A stretch of 64,000 nucleotides of DNA from Candidatus Argoarchaeum ethanivorans (GCA_004193545.1 RPGO01000033.1:129841-193840), one strand, 5' to 3'; counted from the stretch's first letter, positions 1 to 8,990 are shown. The notes: a model not told the origin generated them from the letters alone. Made by a program: numbers and translations.

Positions 1-72
1 AGTGGTTCATCCAGTTTGCCATAGCTGGCACATGCACCTTTCTTTATATATCAACTTTGATTAACATTGGAA

Positions 73-92
73 CTGTCACATTACGTGGTGTT
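73..92 (-). repeat. 20-bp dispersed motif, copy 1
   Basis: On the minus strand this reads AACACCACGTAATGTGACAG. The same or a closely related 20-mer occurs at 388-407, 4879-4898, 6558-6577, 49371-49390 and 62601-62620. Function is unknown. Confidence 0.6.
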
Positions 93-220
93 TGGAGCAA
101 TCACGAATGCCACGAATCAACACTGCTAAATTCATGTCATTCGTGAAATCCACAAGATTTCCGGGCACAATCGGAAAATCCGAGTGTTGTCACTGTATCC
201 GCAAGTTTTACCGCAGAGCA

Positions 221-282
221 CGCGGAGAACGCAGAGACTCGGAGCGGTCTTAAAACTCCGCGTCCTCTGCGCTCTCCGCGGT
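221..282. repeat. GC-rich imperfect palindrome
   Basis: The left arm (221-244) and right arm (256-282) are near-complementary, with an 11-base loop. The right arm read in reverse is of the type GCGGAGAGCGCAGAGGACGC. The block is much richer in GC than its surroundings. It could be a mobile palindromic repeat or a transcription terminator; nothing in the sequence decides between them. Confidence 0.5.
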
Positions 283-387
283 GATAAGTCACTGGATTTT
301 TAGACAGTTCCGATTTCTGTGTTAATCTTGTGAAATCTCGTGGTTTTTTCGTCTCAGCTAAACACATACAATTTTTAAAACTGTAGT

Positions 388-407
388 AACACCAGATGGC
401 GTGACAG
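388..407 (+). repeat. 20-bp dispersed motif, copy 2
   Basis: Reads AACACCAGATGGCGTGACAG. It is closest to the copy at 6558-6577, which ends in the same GTGACAG. Confidence 0.55.
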
Positions 408-550
408 CCCTTTAACATTCTAACTGGCACAAATAAAATTCGTGCGCCGTGGTGTTTTCATATTGCAAAAGTGTCTTGGTCTAATTGATATAAGATAAAT
501 ACAAGATAAGCACATATCTGGAAAACATAACGAGTAAAATTCCACAAAGG

Positions 551-901
551 ATGAAAATGATGAGGTCGTCAAAAAGAAGGTCACTGAAAAAATGGGAGCA
601 GGACATGGCTCTCCAGCGGATATCGATTCTGTTCAAACTTGCCCACTTGTGCCACAGTAATCGCCCAGATAGAAGCAGGCGATATATGAAGCTTGCCTTA
701 GCAATCGCCATGCGTTATCGAGTGAGACTTCCAGCCGAGTTAAAAAAACGCGTATGTAAAACCTGTAATACTTACCTCATGCCATCTAATACCGTACGCA
801 TACGGCTTAGAAATGGCTATCTTGTCTACACATGCCTCGAGTGCGGAAGAGAAAAACGCTATCCTTATAAACGTATTTCATGGAGATCAGATAATAAATG
901 A
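551..901 (+). CDS. rnp4: RNase P protein component 4 (Rpr2/Rpp21 family)
   Basis: Zinc-binding protein subunit of archaeal RNase P, which removes 5' leaders from precursor tRNAs together with the catalytic RNA. The 116-residue product has a basic, helical N-terminal half and a zinc ribbon formed by Cys69, Cys72, Cys95 and Cys98 (CKTC and CLEC), the pattern and length expected for this family. An AAAGG sits directly before the ATG at 551; ATGs at 557 and 560 are alternatives. Its stop overlaps the next start (ATGA), so the two genes are probably translationally coupled. An AT-rich block near 488-500 could hold the promoter. The family call is firm; the exact start is less so. Confidence 0.88.
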   Translation: MKMMRSSKRRSLKKWEQDMALQRISILFKLAHLCHSNRPDRSRRYMKLALAIAMRYRVRLPAELKKRVCKTCNTYLMPSNTVRIRLRNGYLVYTCLECGREKRYPYKRISWRSDNK

Positions 902-1488
902 CAGATACCATAACTTATGAGGAATATGGCAACCTTTATTTGAACATTACTAACAGATGCACAGCAAGATGCGAATTTTGCATCAAATTTTATACAGATG
1001 GTGTTTATGGCTATAACTTACATCTTTCTAAAGAACCTGCGGTAGATGAGATTATCACAGCATTACAACAACACAATCTTTCACAATACAATGAAGTGGT
1101 GTTTGCAGGTTTTGGAGAACCGCTTACTCGCCTTGATGATGTACTTACTATCATCAAATGGCTTAAACAGTACAAAACATTCGTACGAATCGATACGATC
1201 GGGCATGTATTGCTTTATTATCCCAAAAGAAATGTTGTAGCAGAACTCAAAGCCTCCGGGCTGGATGCAATATCTATAAGTTTGAATGCTCACGATCAGA
1301 ACACATACAATCAACTCTGCCATCCTTCAAAGTTAGAAGCATACCAGTCAGTACTAAAGTTCGCAAGACAATCACAAAAAGCAGGTATTAAAACACGTCT
1401 GACAGTTGTAAAGCTTCCGATCATTGATATGAAAAAATGCCAGAGGATAGCAGAAGGATTGGGGGTAGATTTTAAAATAAGAGGATAA
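898..1488 (+). CDS. small radical SAM protein, TatD-associated type
   Basis: Compact radical SAM enzyme of 196 residues. The [4Fe-4S] motif is Cys21-x3-Cys25-x2-Cys28 in the context NRCTARCEFC, followed by a glycine-rich FAGFGEPLTR segment typical of SAM binding. Length and the N-terminal 'NLYLNITNRCTARCEFC' pattern resemble the family often found beside TatD nucleases (TIGR04038, from memory). No tatD lies in the window; here it is coupled by a 4-base overlap to an RNase P subunit, hinting at an RNA-related or housekeeping role. Substrate unknown. There are no auxiliary cluster cysteines, so a simple one-cluster chemistry is likely. It ends well before pycB. Confidence 0.75.
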   Translation: MTDTITYEEYGNLYLNITNRCTARCEFCIKFYTDGVYGYNLHLSKEPAVDEIITALQQHNLSQYNEVVFAGFGEPLTRLDDVLTIIKWLKQYKTFVRIDTIGHVLLYYPKRNVVAELKASGLDAISISLNAHDQNTYNQLCHPSKLEAYQSVLKFARQSQKAGIKTRLTVVKLPIIDMKKCQRIAEGLGVDFKIRG

Positions 1489-1603
1489 AAACAGTATATG
1501 ATCATATACGCATCACTACAAAGATTTGTGTGATGTGTATCGCAAATGTTTAATTAGTATACCTGGCTATTGCAAGCTATTATTTGAGATATGAGGTTTT
1601 TTA

Positions 1604-3328
1604 ATGGTAAAAGTACGAATTACTGATACGACATTCAGAGATGCGCACCAGTCTCTTTTTGCTACACGAATGCGAACTTATGATATGATACCAATTGCAA
1701 AGCAGATGGATGAGGCTGGATTCTATTCCATCGAAGCATGGGGCGGGGCTACTTTTGACTCCTGTATCAGATTTTTAAATGATGACCCATGGGAACGCAT
1801 CCAGGTGCTTTATGGAATCATCAAAAAAACGCCTCTCCAGATGCTTCTCAGGGGACAGAATCTTGTAGGCTATAGACACTATGCTGATGATGTTGTAAAG
1901 AAATTCGTAGAACTTGCAGCTAAAAACGGGGTTGGCGTATTTCGGATCTTTGATGCACTAAATGATATCCGAAATATGACAACTGCAATTAAAGCAGTTA
2001 TTGACACTGGTTTTCATGTGCAGGGTGCTGTATGCTATACCATAAGTCCTGTACACACCATTGAAAAATATGTAAAAATGGCAGAAGAGCTTGAGGCTAT
2101 GGAATGCGATTCACTCTGCATCAAGGATATGGCAGGGTTAATCTCACCAAAGGCAGCCTTTGATCTTATTACAGCCCTAAAAGAGAGAATTAGTATCCCC
2201 GTGTGTCTTCACAGTCATTGTACCAGCGGCATGGCGCCACTGAGTTATATGATGGCTTGCGAGGCTGGTGTTGACATTCTCGATACTGCTTTTTCACCGT
2301 TTAGTGGCGGCACATCACAGCCTTCAACAGAAGCTGTGGTTGCAGCATTCAGGGAAACTGATTGTGATACGGGTTTGTCTCTTACAGCACTTTCAGAAAT
2401 TAAAAAATATTTTGAAAAGCTTCGTGAAAAATATGGAGGGCTCATAGACCCAATTTCAGAGCGTATTGACACGAATGTGCTAATCTACCAGATACCGGGA
2501 GGAATGATCTCCAATCTTGTGTCGCAACTAAAAGAACAGAATGCACTGGAGCGTTTTGATGATGTGCTTGAGGAGATGCCACGTGTGCGTGAGGATCTTG
2601 GCTATCCGCCTCTTGTAACGCCAACAAGCCAGATCGTAGGCACACAAGCTGTGCTTAACGTGTTGATGGGCGAACGCTACAAAGTTATACCGCGTGAGGT
2701 GAAAGACTATGCAAAAGGTTTCTATGGGAAAACACCGGTTTCGATCAACAGGAAGCTGCTTGAAAAGATACTGCCTGATGAAGAGCTAATTACTGCACGA
2801 CCGGCAGATTTGATCTTACCCGAGCTTGAAAAACTAACAAAGGAGGCAGAAGAGCAGGGGCTTCTTAAAAAAGAAGAAGACGCAATGACTTATGCACTTT
2901 ATCCTGCTATTGCACCGAAGTTTTTACGCGGGGAGCTTACAGAAGAGCCGCTCCCCCAGAAAACAGAATCAATGCAACCAGTATCATCAACAACTATGTT
3001 AACAAATACAGAGTTTAAGGTAGAGGTGGATGGAGAAAGTTTTGATGTTAAGATTGTCCCTGCAGATGGTGGTTCAACATCTGAAATTGCAGAGTCTGGA
3101 AAACCGGAAATAGGCAAGAATACACTTGTTGCAAGTATGCAGGGAATGATGCTAAAAATCATCGCAAAAACTGGTGAGCAAGTGGAAAAAGATGATGTTG
3201 TGGCAGTGCTTGAGGCAATGAAAATGGAGAACAACATTCACGCTCATAAAAGTGGTGTGATACGAGAGATATATGTTGAAGAAGGAATTACTGTTTCAAG
3301 TGGTGAAGCAGTGATGTTGATCGAGTAA
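1604..3328 (+). CDS. pycB: pyruvate carboxylase subunit B (carboxyltransferase with biotin carrier domain)
   Basis: Transfers carboxyl from carboxybiotin to pyruvate, making oxaloacetate for biosynthesis through the incomplete TCA cycle. At 574 residues it has the carboxyltransferase TIM barrel at the N-terminus (TTFRDAHQS at residues 8-16), a conserved helical region, and a C-terminal biotinyl domain with EAMKM, so the biotinylated lysine is Lys540. The homologous oxaloacetate decarboxylase alpha subunit has the same layout. The next gene is the biotin carboxylase subunit 13 bases downstream and no decarboxylase membrane subunits follow, which favours the anaplerotic enzyme of methanogens. 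ATG start at 1604, preceded by GAGG some 12 bases upstream. Confidence 0.92.
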   Translation: MVKVRITDTTFRDAHQSLFATRMRTYDMIPIAKQMDEAGFYSIEAWGGATFDSCIRFLNDDPWERIQVLYGIIKKTPLQMLLRGQNLVGYRHYADDVVKKFVELAAKNGVGVFRIFDALNDIRNMTTAIKAVIDTGFHVQGAVCYTISPVHTIEKYVKMAEELEAMECDSLCIKDMAGLISPKAAFDLITALKERISIPVCLHSHCTSGMAPLSYMMACEAGVDILDTAFSPFSGGTSQPSTEAVVAAFRETDCDTGLSLTALSEIKKYFEKLREKYGGLIDPISERIDTNVLIYQIPGGMISNLVSQLKEQNALERFDDVLEEMPRVREDLGYPPLVTPTSQIVGTQAVLNVLMGERYKVIPREVKDYAKGFYGKTPVSINRKLLEKILPDEELITARPADLILPELEKLTKEAEEQGLLKKEEDAMTYALYPAIAPKFLRGELTEEPLPQKTESMQPVSSTTMLTNTEFKVEVDGESFDVKIVPADGGSTSEIAESGKPEIGKNTLVASMQGMMLKIIAKTGEQVEKDDVVAVLEAMKMENNIHAHKSGVIREIYVEEGITVSSGEAVMLIE

Positions 3329-3341
3329 GAGGTGCTTTATC

Positions 3342-4811
3342 TTGTTTTCTAAAATACTGGTTGCAAATCGTGGAGAGATCGCTATTCGGGTCATGCGTGC
3401 CTGTCGGGAGCTTGGAATAAGTACCGTAGCTGTTTACTCTGAGGCAGATAAAAACGCTCTGTTTGTAAAATATGCAGATGAAGCATATTTTATAGGGCCG
3501 CCCCAGTCATCACAAAGTTATCTTAACATGGATAACATCTTTAATGCAATACATGAAAGCGGTTCCGAAGCAGTGCATCCCGGATATGGTTTTCTTTCAG
3601 AGAATGCTGATTTTGTCAAACGCTGCAAGAGTGATGGCATCGTATTTATTGGTCCATCAGAGAAAACAATAAGGGGTGCTGGAAGTAAAATCGAAGCTCG
3701 CAAAACCATGCAAAAAGCAGGCATACCAGTAATTCCTGGCACCGAAGAGGGGATAAAAAATGTTGAACATGCCATAAGTGCTGCAGAAGAGATTGGATAC
3801 CCGGTAATAGTAAAATCTTCAGCAGGCGGTGGCGGAATCGGCATGAAGGTGGTTAAAGAAGCAACAGAGATTGAGCAGACAATCGAGTCCACGCAATCAG
3901 TAGCACGCTCTGTTTTTGGTGATGAAACAGTATTTATAGAAAAATACCTTGAAGAGCCAAGACACATCGAATTTCAAATACTTGCAGATTCACACGACAA
4001 TATCGTACACCTGTGTGACAGGGAATGCTCAATTCAGCGCAGGCATCAAAAACTCATCGAAGAGGCACCATCACCAGCAATGACACTAGAACTTCGAGAG
4101 AGAATGGGCGCATCAGCAATAAAAGCAGCAAAAGTCATAGACTATGTGAACTCTGGCACGATAGAGTTCCTTTATTCAAAAGGCGATTATTATTTCCTTG
4201 AGGTAAACACCCGCCTTCAGGTAGAACACCCGATTACAGAAGTAATCACTGGAGTTGATCTGGTAAAAGAACAAATTAACATAGCTTATGGAGGTGAAAT
4301 AAGCATGAAACAACGGGATGTTCACATCAATGGGTGGGCAATAGAATGTCGAATTAATGCAGAAGATCCGCTCAATGAATTTACACCATCGCCTGGCAAG
4401 ATCAGACGGTACCGCTCACCCGGTGGTCCTGGAGTCAGGGTAGACAGTGGCGTGTATGCAGGCTATACGATATCACCGTATTACGATTCACTCGTCTCAA
4501 AACTTAGTGTGTGGGCACCAAACCGTATGGAAGCAATCTCTCGAATGAAACGAGCACTCTATGAATACATCATAGTGGGAGTGAAAACAAATATACCTTT
4601 CCACAAAGCAGTAATGAATAATAGAGCTTTTCAGAATGGCAACCTTACCACACATTTTATTGATGACCATCACATTCTAAAAGAGGTTGAGAAATTAGCA
4701 TACGATGAAAAATCAAAGGATGGCAGCCTTGCAGCAGCCCTTGAAACAGATAACAAAAAAATTGCTGCTGTAACAGCCGCGGTTGGAGCATATCTTAACC
4801 AGAGAAGGTAA
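3342..4811 (+). CDS. pycA: pyruvate carboxylase subunit A (biotin carboxylase)
   Basis: ATP- and bicarbonate-dependent biotin carboxylase that charges the biotin on PycB. The 489-residue protein opens with the Rossmann-like KILVANRGEIAIRV segment. It continues into an ATP-grasp domain with the glycine loop KSSAGGGGIGMK near residues 160-170 and the ECSIQRRHQK and EVNTRLQVEHP motifs of the active site. The start is TTG at 3342, preceded by GAGGTG at 3330-3335, placed 13 bases after the pycB stop, so the two are one transcription unit. Length is typical for the separate archaeal subunit. No regulatory site is evident between the two genes. Confidence 0.93.
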   Translation: MFSKILVANRGEIAIRVMRACRELGISTVAVYSEADKNALFVKYADEAYFIGPPQSSQSYLNMDNIFNAIHESGSEAVHPGYGFLSENADFVKRCKSDGIVFIGPSEKTIRGAGSKIEARKTMQKAGIPVIPGTEEGIKNVEHAISAAEEIGYPVIVKSSAGGGGIGMKVVKEATEIEQTIESTQSVARSVFGDETVFIEKYLEEPRHIEFQILADSHDNIVHLCDRECSIQRRHQKLIEEAPSPAMTLELRERMGASAIKAAKVIDYVNSGTIEFLYSKGDYYFLEVNTRLQVEHPITEVITGVDLVKEQINIAYGGEISMKQRDVHINGWAIECRINAEDPLNEFTPSPGKIRRYRSPGGPGVRVDSGVYAGYTISPYYDSLVSKLSVWAPNRMEAISRMKRALYEYIIVGVKTNIPFHKAVMNNRAFQNGNLTTHFIDDHHILKEVEKLAYDEKSKDGSLAAALETDNKKIAAVTAAVGAYLNQRR

Positions 4812-4828
4812 AAAAAAGGTGATTATTT

Positions 4829-4903
4829 ATGAATATAATGAATATCACACCCTATATCTTCAAAACTGATCCAATCGCAACACCACGTAATGTGACACTC
4901 TGA
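4829..4903 (+). CDS. possible 24-residue peptide after pycA
   Basis: An ATG at 4829 is preceded by AAAAGGTGAT at a good distance and opens a 24-codon frame ending at 4903. Its last third is formed by the 20-bp dispersed motif (4879-4898), so the frame may be accidental. I list it because of the ribosome-binding site; there is no homology argument. Confidence 0.15.
   Translation: MNIMNITPYIFKTDPIATPRNVTL
4879..4898 (+). repeat. 20-bp dispersed motif, copy 3
   Basis: Reads AACACCACGTAATGTGACAC, nearly identical to the reverse strand of 73-92. It lies in the short gap between the convergent pycA and mmp7 genes. Confidence 0.55.
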
Positions 4904-4911
4904 TTTTTCAG

Positions 4912-5832
4912 TCACTCGCCAAAAAATGAGCCTGCTGTCGATTCTCTCTGTATTTTCACCAGAATCTGACCAGTGTAAGATTGGCTCACCTCTGCTGCAT
5001 CAGTAAGAGTTCTATTGTTTAGAATGTGCAGATTTTTAATATCATCTGCGTAGGTGTCATACGGCAATTTAATGCGCAGACTATCAAGCTTTAACGTAAC
5101 AGGAGCAGGTGAAAGACATGTTTCAATGGCAGGAACTTGCTCTTCAATCTCTTGCTTAAGATAAATCGGTGGAACCACAAGTGGATCATCTTTTAGCTCT
5201 TCTTTTATCTTTTTCACAGTTTCAAGCACAGCTTGTGTAACTTTATTCAAACGCTCCTGTTCATCACCTTTTCTAAAACTCATGAGTATGCGGGTCAGGC
5301 CGTCGACATAGGTAATATTGGACTTTTCTACTTCCATTGGCGGATAAGCCATTACTACTATTGGCATGTCGAGATCTTCTATCATCTTGAGCTTATATTC
5401 TTTAATGCAGTGCTCAAAGCTTCCGAACATAAACACTGCAAGATCGTGCTCTTCGATGAGAGCTCTCTCCATTGCACTCATTCGACATATCTCCAACCCA
5501 ACACCCCGCGCCATGGCAAGAGAATCTACCTTAGCTCCATTCTCTCGAAAATTTTGAATAATACCGCAATGAGGCATTGGAGCATGATGCCTGGAGTATG
5601 AAGGTGAGACCATTATAATCTCAGTACCTGCAAGTAGTGCAGACTTCAGATCTCCAAAAATCCGCCCACTCATCTCTTCTACCTTTTGAACGTCTTCCTT
5701 TGGTACGGCAAAAATTATAACTACTTCAGTGGTCTGCATGCTCTTGGAAATAATAAAACCACCAACGTCTTCAACAAGGTCTATCACCCAATCATATTTA
5801 TAGGGTGCACCGCGATATATCATGAATTCCAT
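4912..5832 (-). CDS. mmp7: methanogenesis marker protein 7
   Basis: Member of the marker-7 family found only in organisms with methyl-coenzyme M reductase and known from component A3 of the MCR activation complex. The 306-residue protein starts EFMIYRGAPYKYDWVIDLVEDVGG. It has the conserved SPSYSRHHAPMPHCGI and MARGVGLEICRMS segments (about residues 95-150) and a FMFGSFEHCIKEYK stretch, features I recognise from the family. The C-terminal 60 residues are less conserved. It overlaps the end of the upstream marker-17 gene by 13 bases, so the two are co-translated. Presence of this pair is the best metabolic marker in the window. Confidence 0.85.
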   Translation of the reverse strand: MEFMIYRGAPYKYDWVIDLVEDVGGFIISKSMQTTEVVIIFAVPKEDVQKVEEMSGRIFGDLKSALLAGTEIIMVSPSYSRHHAPMPHCGIIQNFRENGAKVDSLAMARGVGLEICRMSAMERALIEEHDLAVFMFGSFEHCIKEYKLKMIEDLDMPIVVMAYPPMEVEKSNITYVDGLTRILMSFRKGDEQERLNKVTQAVLETVKKIKEELKDDPLVVPPIYLKQEIEEQVPAIETCLSPAPVTLKLDSLRIKLPYDTYADDIKNLHILNNRTLTDAAEVSQSYTGQILVKIQRESTAGSFFGE

Positions 5833-6386
5833 TGCAATTTCTCCTTGGAATAATCAATCCACTCCTTTTCAATCGTTTTTTCTGATGCAATCACCAGTAC
5901 AGAATCACCAGCATATTCTACGCGCCTGACTCTGAAACCAACCGGGATTATATCAACAGCAAGAGTGATCAGTTGTTCATAAAAATCCTCTAATGGGTCA
6001 ACAACCATAACATCCAGAAGCTTCTCGACGTCGGCATCGTTACTTACTCCTTTGACAATAATATGCTGCCGCTCGGATTGTTCCACACGGTCCTGACCAT
6101 ATACGTCCCACAGCTTACGCAGCATGTCTGCTAAATAACGCTCTTCACCAATAACAAGGTCAACATCTTCTTCACCAACACGTTCAGTGGATAAATCTCT
6201 GATTTTGAGGGGAGTTCCACTTCGTTCAAAATCAACCCGGCACGAGAAAAAAAGAGCTGCTGGATCGGCATAGATATGAATAGCATCGAGACTTTTGACA
6301 CTCATGTCATTCAGCACATAGTCAACGATCTGCCGATACGCTTCGACAGCATGTTTGTCTTCAGATTCAATAAACAGCTTTTCCAT
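5820..6386 (-). CDS. mmp17: methanogenesis marker protein 17
   Basis: Marker-17 family protein, a partner of marker 7 in the MCR activation complex. I place the start at the ATG of MEKLFIESEDKHAVEAYRQI (6386, 188 residues) rather than at upstream in-frame codons (to 6458). The reason is a TATA-like GGTATATATTCC about 25-35 bases before it, giving an essentially leaderless message, and because the extra 24 residues fall in a dispersed repeat. The family features seen are the N-terminal sequence, the DAIHIYADPAALFFSCRV core and the C-terminal VGFRVRRVEY region. It is the first gene of a two-gene operon with mmp7. Confidence 0.82.
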   Translation of the reverse strand: MEKLFIESEDKHAVEAYRQIVDYVLNDMSVKSLDAIHIYADPAALFFSCRVDFERSGTPLKIRDLSTERVGEEDVDLVIGEERYLADMLRKLWDVYGQDRVEQSERQHIIVKGVSNDADVEKLLDVMVVDPLEDFYEQLITLAVDIIPVGFRVRRVEYAGDSVLVIASEKTIEKEWIDYSKEKLQWNS

Positions 6387-6411
6387 GTATAAACAGGTGA
6401 AATAGTGGATT

Positions 6412-6423
6412 GGAATATATACC
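6412..6423 (-). promoter_or_regulatory. TATA box of mmp17-mmp7
   Basis: The minus strand reads GGTATATATTCC. Its centre is about 30 bases upstream of the ATG at 6386, the usual distance from box A to a transcription start in archaea, so the transcript probably begins at or just before the start codon. Confidence 0.5.
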
Positions 6424-6437
6424 TTATGGTCGGCACA

Positions 6438-6642
6438 TTTCGGCTCTCTGTGTACCATCGCGTTGCAGTGAACTTATAACCCACATGGAAGAATCGGAAG
6501 CGTTTTGTGATTGGTTACAATGCAACCATCCAAATAACTGCTTCTTATAGCAGTGCAAACATCAGATGACGTGACAGTTTCTCTTCACCCGATCCACAAT
6601 TTTTCAGATCGACTCTTAACATCTTTGGATTCACCACCCATT
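6438..6642. repeat. long dispersed repeat, copy 1 (pairs with 62514-62685)
   Basis: This stretch matches 62514-62685 in the same orientation. Shared blocks include GGCTCTCTGTGTACCATCGC, the segment around GTTTTGTGATTGGTTACAATG, and the tail CACAATTTTTCAGAT. Copy 1 carries about 30 extra bases in the middle (near 6525-6560). The 20-bp motif is embedded in both copies (6558-6577 here). No open frame is shared, so it looks like a non-coding element. Confidence 0.7.
6558..6577 (+). repeat. 20-bp dispersed motif, copy 4
   Basis: Reads AACATCAGATGACGTGACAG inside the long repeat at 6438-6642. Confidence 0.5.
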
Positions 6643-6736
6643 AAAGCACCTGATAGTGGTTTTGTTTTGTAGCGCGATACAGTCCGGATACATGCAACGC
6701 GAATTTTCAAAGACCCGATAAAAAGAGTAAGGTAAG

Positions 6737-8746
6737 TCACGTTTGTTTCTCTTGTTGCGTCTTCTGCCACTGTTCAAAGTTGCATTGCGGGCAGCCGAGC
6801 TCCCACGGTCGTCTGCCTTTGTTGATGATTTTAATGTGATAAAGTTTGTGAACCTTACACTCTTTATCTGTCACGATGATCTGCCCGGTCCTTGGAAGTG
6901 GTAGCGAAAACGTACAATCAGGGTACCCGGTACAACCAACAAATCTTCCGCCTTTTCGTGAGCGGCGTACAACTATATCACTATTGCAAAGAGGACATTT
7001 ACCAAGTATTTTATCCTCGTGAACACCGTCCTTAAGCATCTGTGAAATCTGATCTTTGTTTGCCGTGAGGTCTTTAAACACGGTCTCGAGCATGGTTCTT
7101 GATTCCTCCACCACAAGGTCTTCGCTGGTTCTGCCTTCTGCAATATTGTCCATATCTTCTTCAAGTTTTTTTGTCATGCCTGGCTCTGTTATGGTCGAGG
7201 CATATTTTTCAAGTGAGTCAATAAGTGACATTGCTATTTTGGTTGGCTGGAGTGGATTTCCATGCACGTAGGCTCTGGAATAAAGTTTACTGATAATTTC
7301 ATGCCTGGTTGATTTAGTGCCAAGTCCAAGATCCTCCATCAGCTTAATAAGGCGTCCCTGACCATAGCGTGTAGGCGGCTGGGTTTCTTTGTCCAGTAGT
7401 TCAATTTTTGAAACATGCAGTTTCTGTCCTTTTTCAAGTACAGGGAGTATTCGATCTTCTGGCTTGTTGAAAGGATAATACCATCGCCAGCCAGCATCGA
7501 CCAGGCGTGCACCATTAGCCTTGAAGTTCTCGCCATTGATATCGATTAAGACTTTAAGGGTTTTCCATACTGTCTCATCAGCAAAAGTTGCAAAGAATCT
7601 GCGCACCACGAGTTCATAAATTTTCCACTCATCTTCTTTTAATTGATCGCGAAGGACAAGAGATGAGGGGTGTATTGGTGGATGGTCGGTGGTCTCTTTT
7701 TTACCTTTTGTCGGGATAAGTTTAGTTTTTAATAGTGCTTTTGCATGCTCTGAAAACTCACTTTTTAAAAAGAGAGAGATAATTTCCTTTGCATTCATTG
7801 TTGAAGGGTACACGGTGTTATCAGTACGAGGGTATGAAATGAAACCATTAACATACAAACCTTCAGCAAGTCTCATGGCAACTGACGCTGTAATACCGAT
7901 GCTACTTGCAGCCCGCAAAAACTCGGTAGTATTAAAGGGTGTAGGAGGTTTTTCAACTCGCTGCCCTTCCTCGACACTCTTCACGACACCAGTTTTAGTA
8001 AGCTTCGCCCGTACGGCTTCAACCTCTTTTTTATCCCGGAATCTTCCTTTTTCATGCTGTGCTTTAAAACCCTCGCTAAAGTGAGCATGTAATTCAAAGT
8101 ATGGTTCTGGTGTAAAGGCTATACGTTCCCGCTCGCGGTCCACAATCAAGGCAAGGGTTGGAGATTGCACACGCCCAACTGAAAGAAAGCTCCTGCCAAG
8201 TCGTTTTGACGAGAGGGATACAAATCGTGTAAGAGCAGCACCCCAAACAAGATCTGTTATCTGTCGACACTCTCCCGCCGATGCCAGACTAAAATCAAGC
8301 TTTGTTGGAGAAGAAAATGCTTTTTTAATCTCTTTTTGGGTTATCGTACTGTATTTTACCCGATCAAACATTATATCTTCATTTACTTTTTTTATAATAT
8401 TGAGTGATTCAACCCCGATTAATTCCCCTTCACGGTCATAGTCAGTGGCAATGGTAACATGCGCTGCCTTCTTACCAAGAGCTGTAAGTGTGCCAACAAT
8501 TTTTTTCTGGACTGGGACAGTAACAATATCAGCTCGAATAAGTTCAGTCACTTCGTTCTTCTGCCAGTTGTTAAACTCTTCCGGAAAATCGATACCAACG
8601 ACATGTCCACTCAGACCCATAACAATGGTATCATCAAACATGTAGGTGTCTACCCCGCCAACCCTTTTACGAACAGCTTTTTTATCTGCAAGTATGGCAG
8701 AGATTCTCTTTGCAGTATCGTGTTTTTCTGTGACAATAAGATGCAT
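6737..8746 (-). CDS. topA: DNA topoisomerase I (type IA)
   Basis: Relaxes negative supercoils by cutting one strand through a phosphotyrosine. The 669-residue protein has an N-terminal Toprim domain (MHLIVTEKHDTAKRISAIL, then TDYDREGELIG near residue 100). The cleavage domain carries GFISYPRTDNT, in which the tyrosine of SYPRTD is the catalytic residue (about 300). Further conserved segments include GLGTKSTRHEII. The C-terminus has cysteine pairs GKCPLCNSDI...GCTGYPDC and a second set CKVH...LGCPQCNFE, so it has two zinc-ribbon-like regions. ATG start at 8746. The next minus-strand gene upstream ends 244 bases away, so it is likely transcribed alone. Confidence 0.95.
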   Translation of the reverse strand: MHLIVTEKHDTAKRISAILADKKAVRKRVGGVDTYMFDDTIVMGLSGHVVGIDFPEEFNNWQKNEVTELIRADIVTVPVQKKIVGTLTALGKKAAHVTIATDYDREGELIGVESLNIIKKVNEDIMFDRVKYSTITQKEIKKAFSSPTKLDFSLASAGECRQITDLVWGAALTRFVSLSSKRLGRSFLSVGRVQSPTLALIVDRERERIAFTPEPYFELHAHFSEGFKAQHEKGRFRDKKEVEAVRAKLTKTGVVKSVEEGQRVEKPPTPFNTTEFLRAASSIGITASVAMRLAEGLYVNGFISYPRTDNTVYPSTMNAKEIISLFLKSEFSEHAKALLKTKLIPTKGKKETTDHPPIHPSSLVLRDQLKEDEWKIYELVVRRFFATFADETVWKTLKVLIDINGENFKANGARLVDAGWRWYYPFNKPEDRILPVLEKGQKLHVSKIELLDKETQPPTRYGQGRLIKLMEDLGLGTKSTRHEIISKLYSRAYVHGNPLQPTKIAMSLIDSLEKYASTITEPGMTKKLEEDMDNIAEGRTSEDLVVEESRTMLETVFKDLTANKDQISQMLKDGVHEDKILGKCPLCNSDIVVRRSRKGGRFVGCTGYPDCTFSLPLPRTGQIIVTDKECKVHKLYHIKIINKGRRPWELGCPQCNFEQWQKTQQEKQT

Positions 8747-8990
8747 TAGTCGCTCCCACAGTTCGAGTTGATGTAATAAATAGATTGGGGTAATAAGAGA
8801 TTGTCAGTTTTGCTGCCTACGCAGGGAGCATTTAAAAACTGCACAACTTCATTGTGCAGAAGCCACAGACCACGGATTGCTTCGCAAATCCGGGGCATCT
8901 TGTGGGTGCATAGGATTTTTTACGAAAAGCTTGGGGCACGGTATCATTTCCAATTATGTTTTTATTGAAAGATATTTTTAAAAATATTAA
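8747..8990. other. intergenic region with hairpins
   Basis: This gap between hsdS and topA has no gene. It contains a hairpin CTGCACAACTTCATTGTGCA(G) at 8839-8859 and a second one around GGATTGCTTCGCAAATCC near 8874-8891. Both are members of the modular hairpin family seen at seven places in the window. They sit at the 3' side of topA's promoter region and downstream of the hsdS stop. Confidence 0.6.

Larger units (their letters stand above)
1..550. other. gene-free region with repeats
   Basis: I see no credible gene here. Reading frames on either strand are short and lie across repeats. The stretch holds two copies of a 20-bp motif (73-92 and 388-407), a GC-rich hairpin (221-282), and text of the kind 'cacgaatgaa' and 'aatcttgtgaaatctcgtgg' that recurs near 19.9 kb. 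The last 60 bases are AT-rich and probably hold the promoter of the next gene. Confidence 0.6.

Noticed and set aside
137-430. Open frame of 97 codons on the minus strand
   Set aside because: It runs across the GC-rich palindrome and the 20-bp motif, has no start signal and no protein-like pattern.
1604-4811. Oxaloacetate decarboxylase or methylmalonyl-CoA decarboxylase
   Set aside because: The alpha-type subunit is similar, but the neighbouring biotin carboxylase and lack of membrane decarboxylase subunits favour pyruvate carboxylase.
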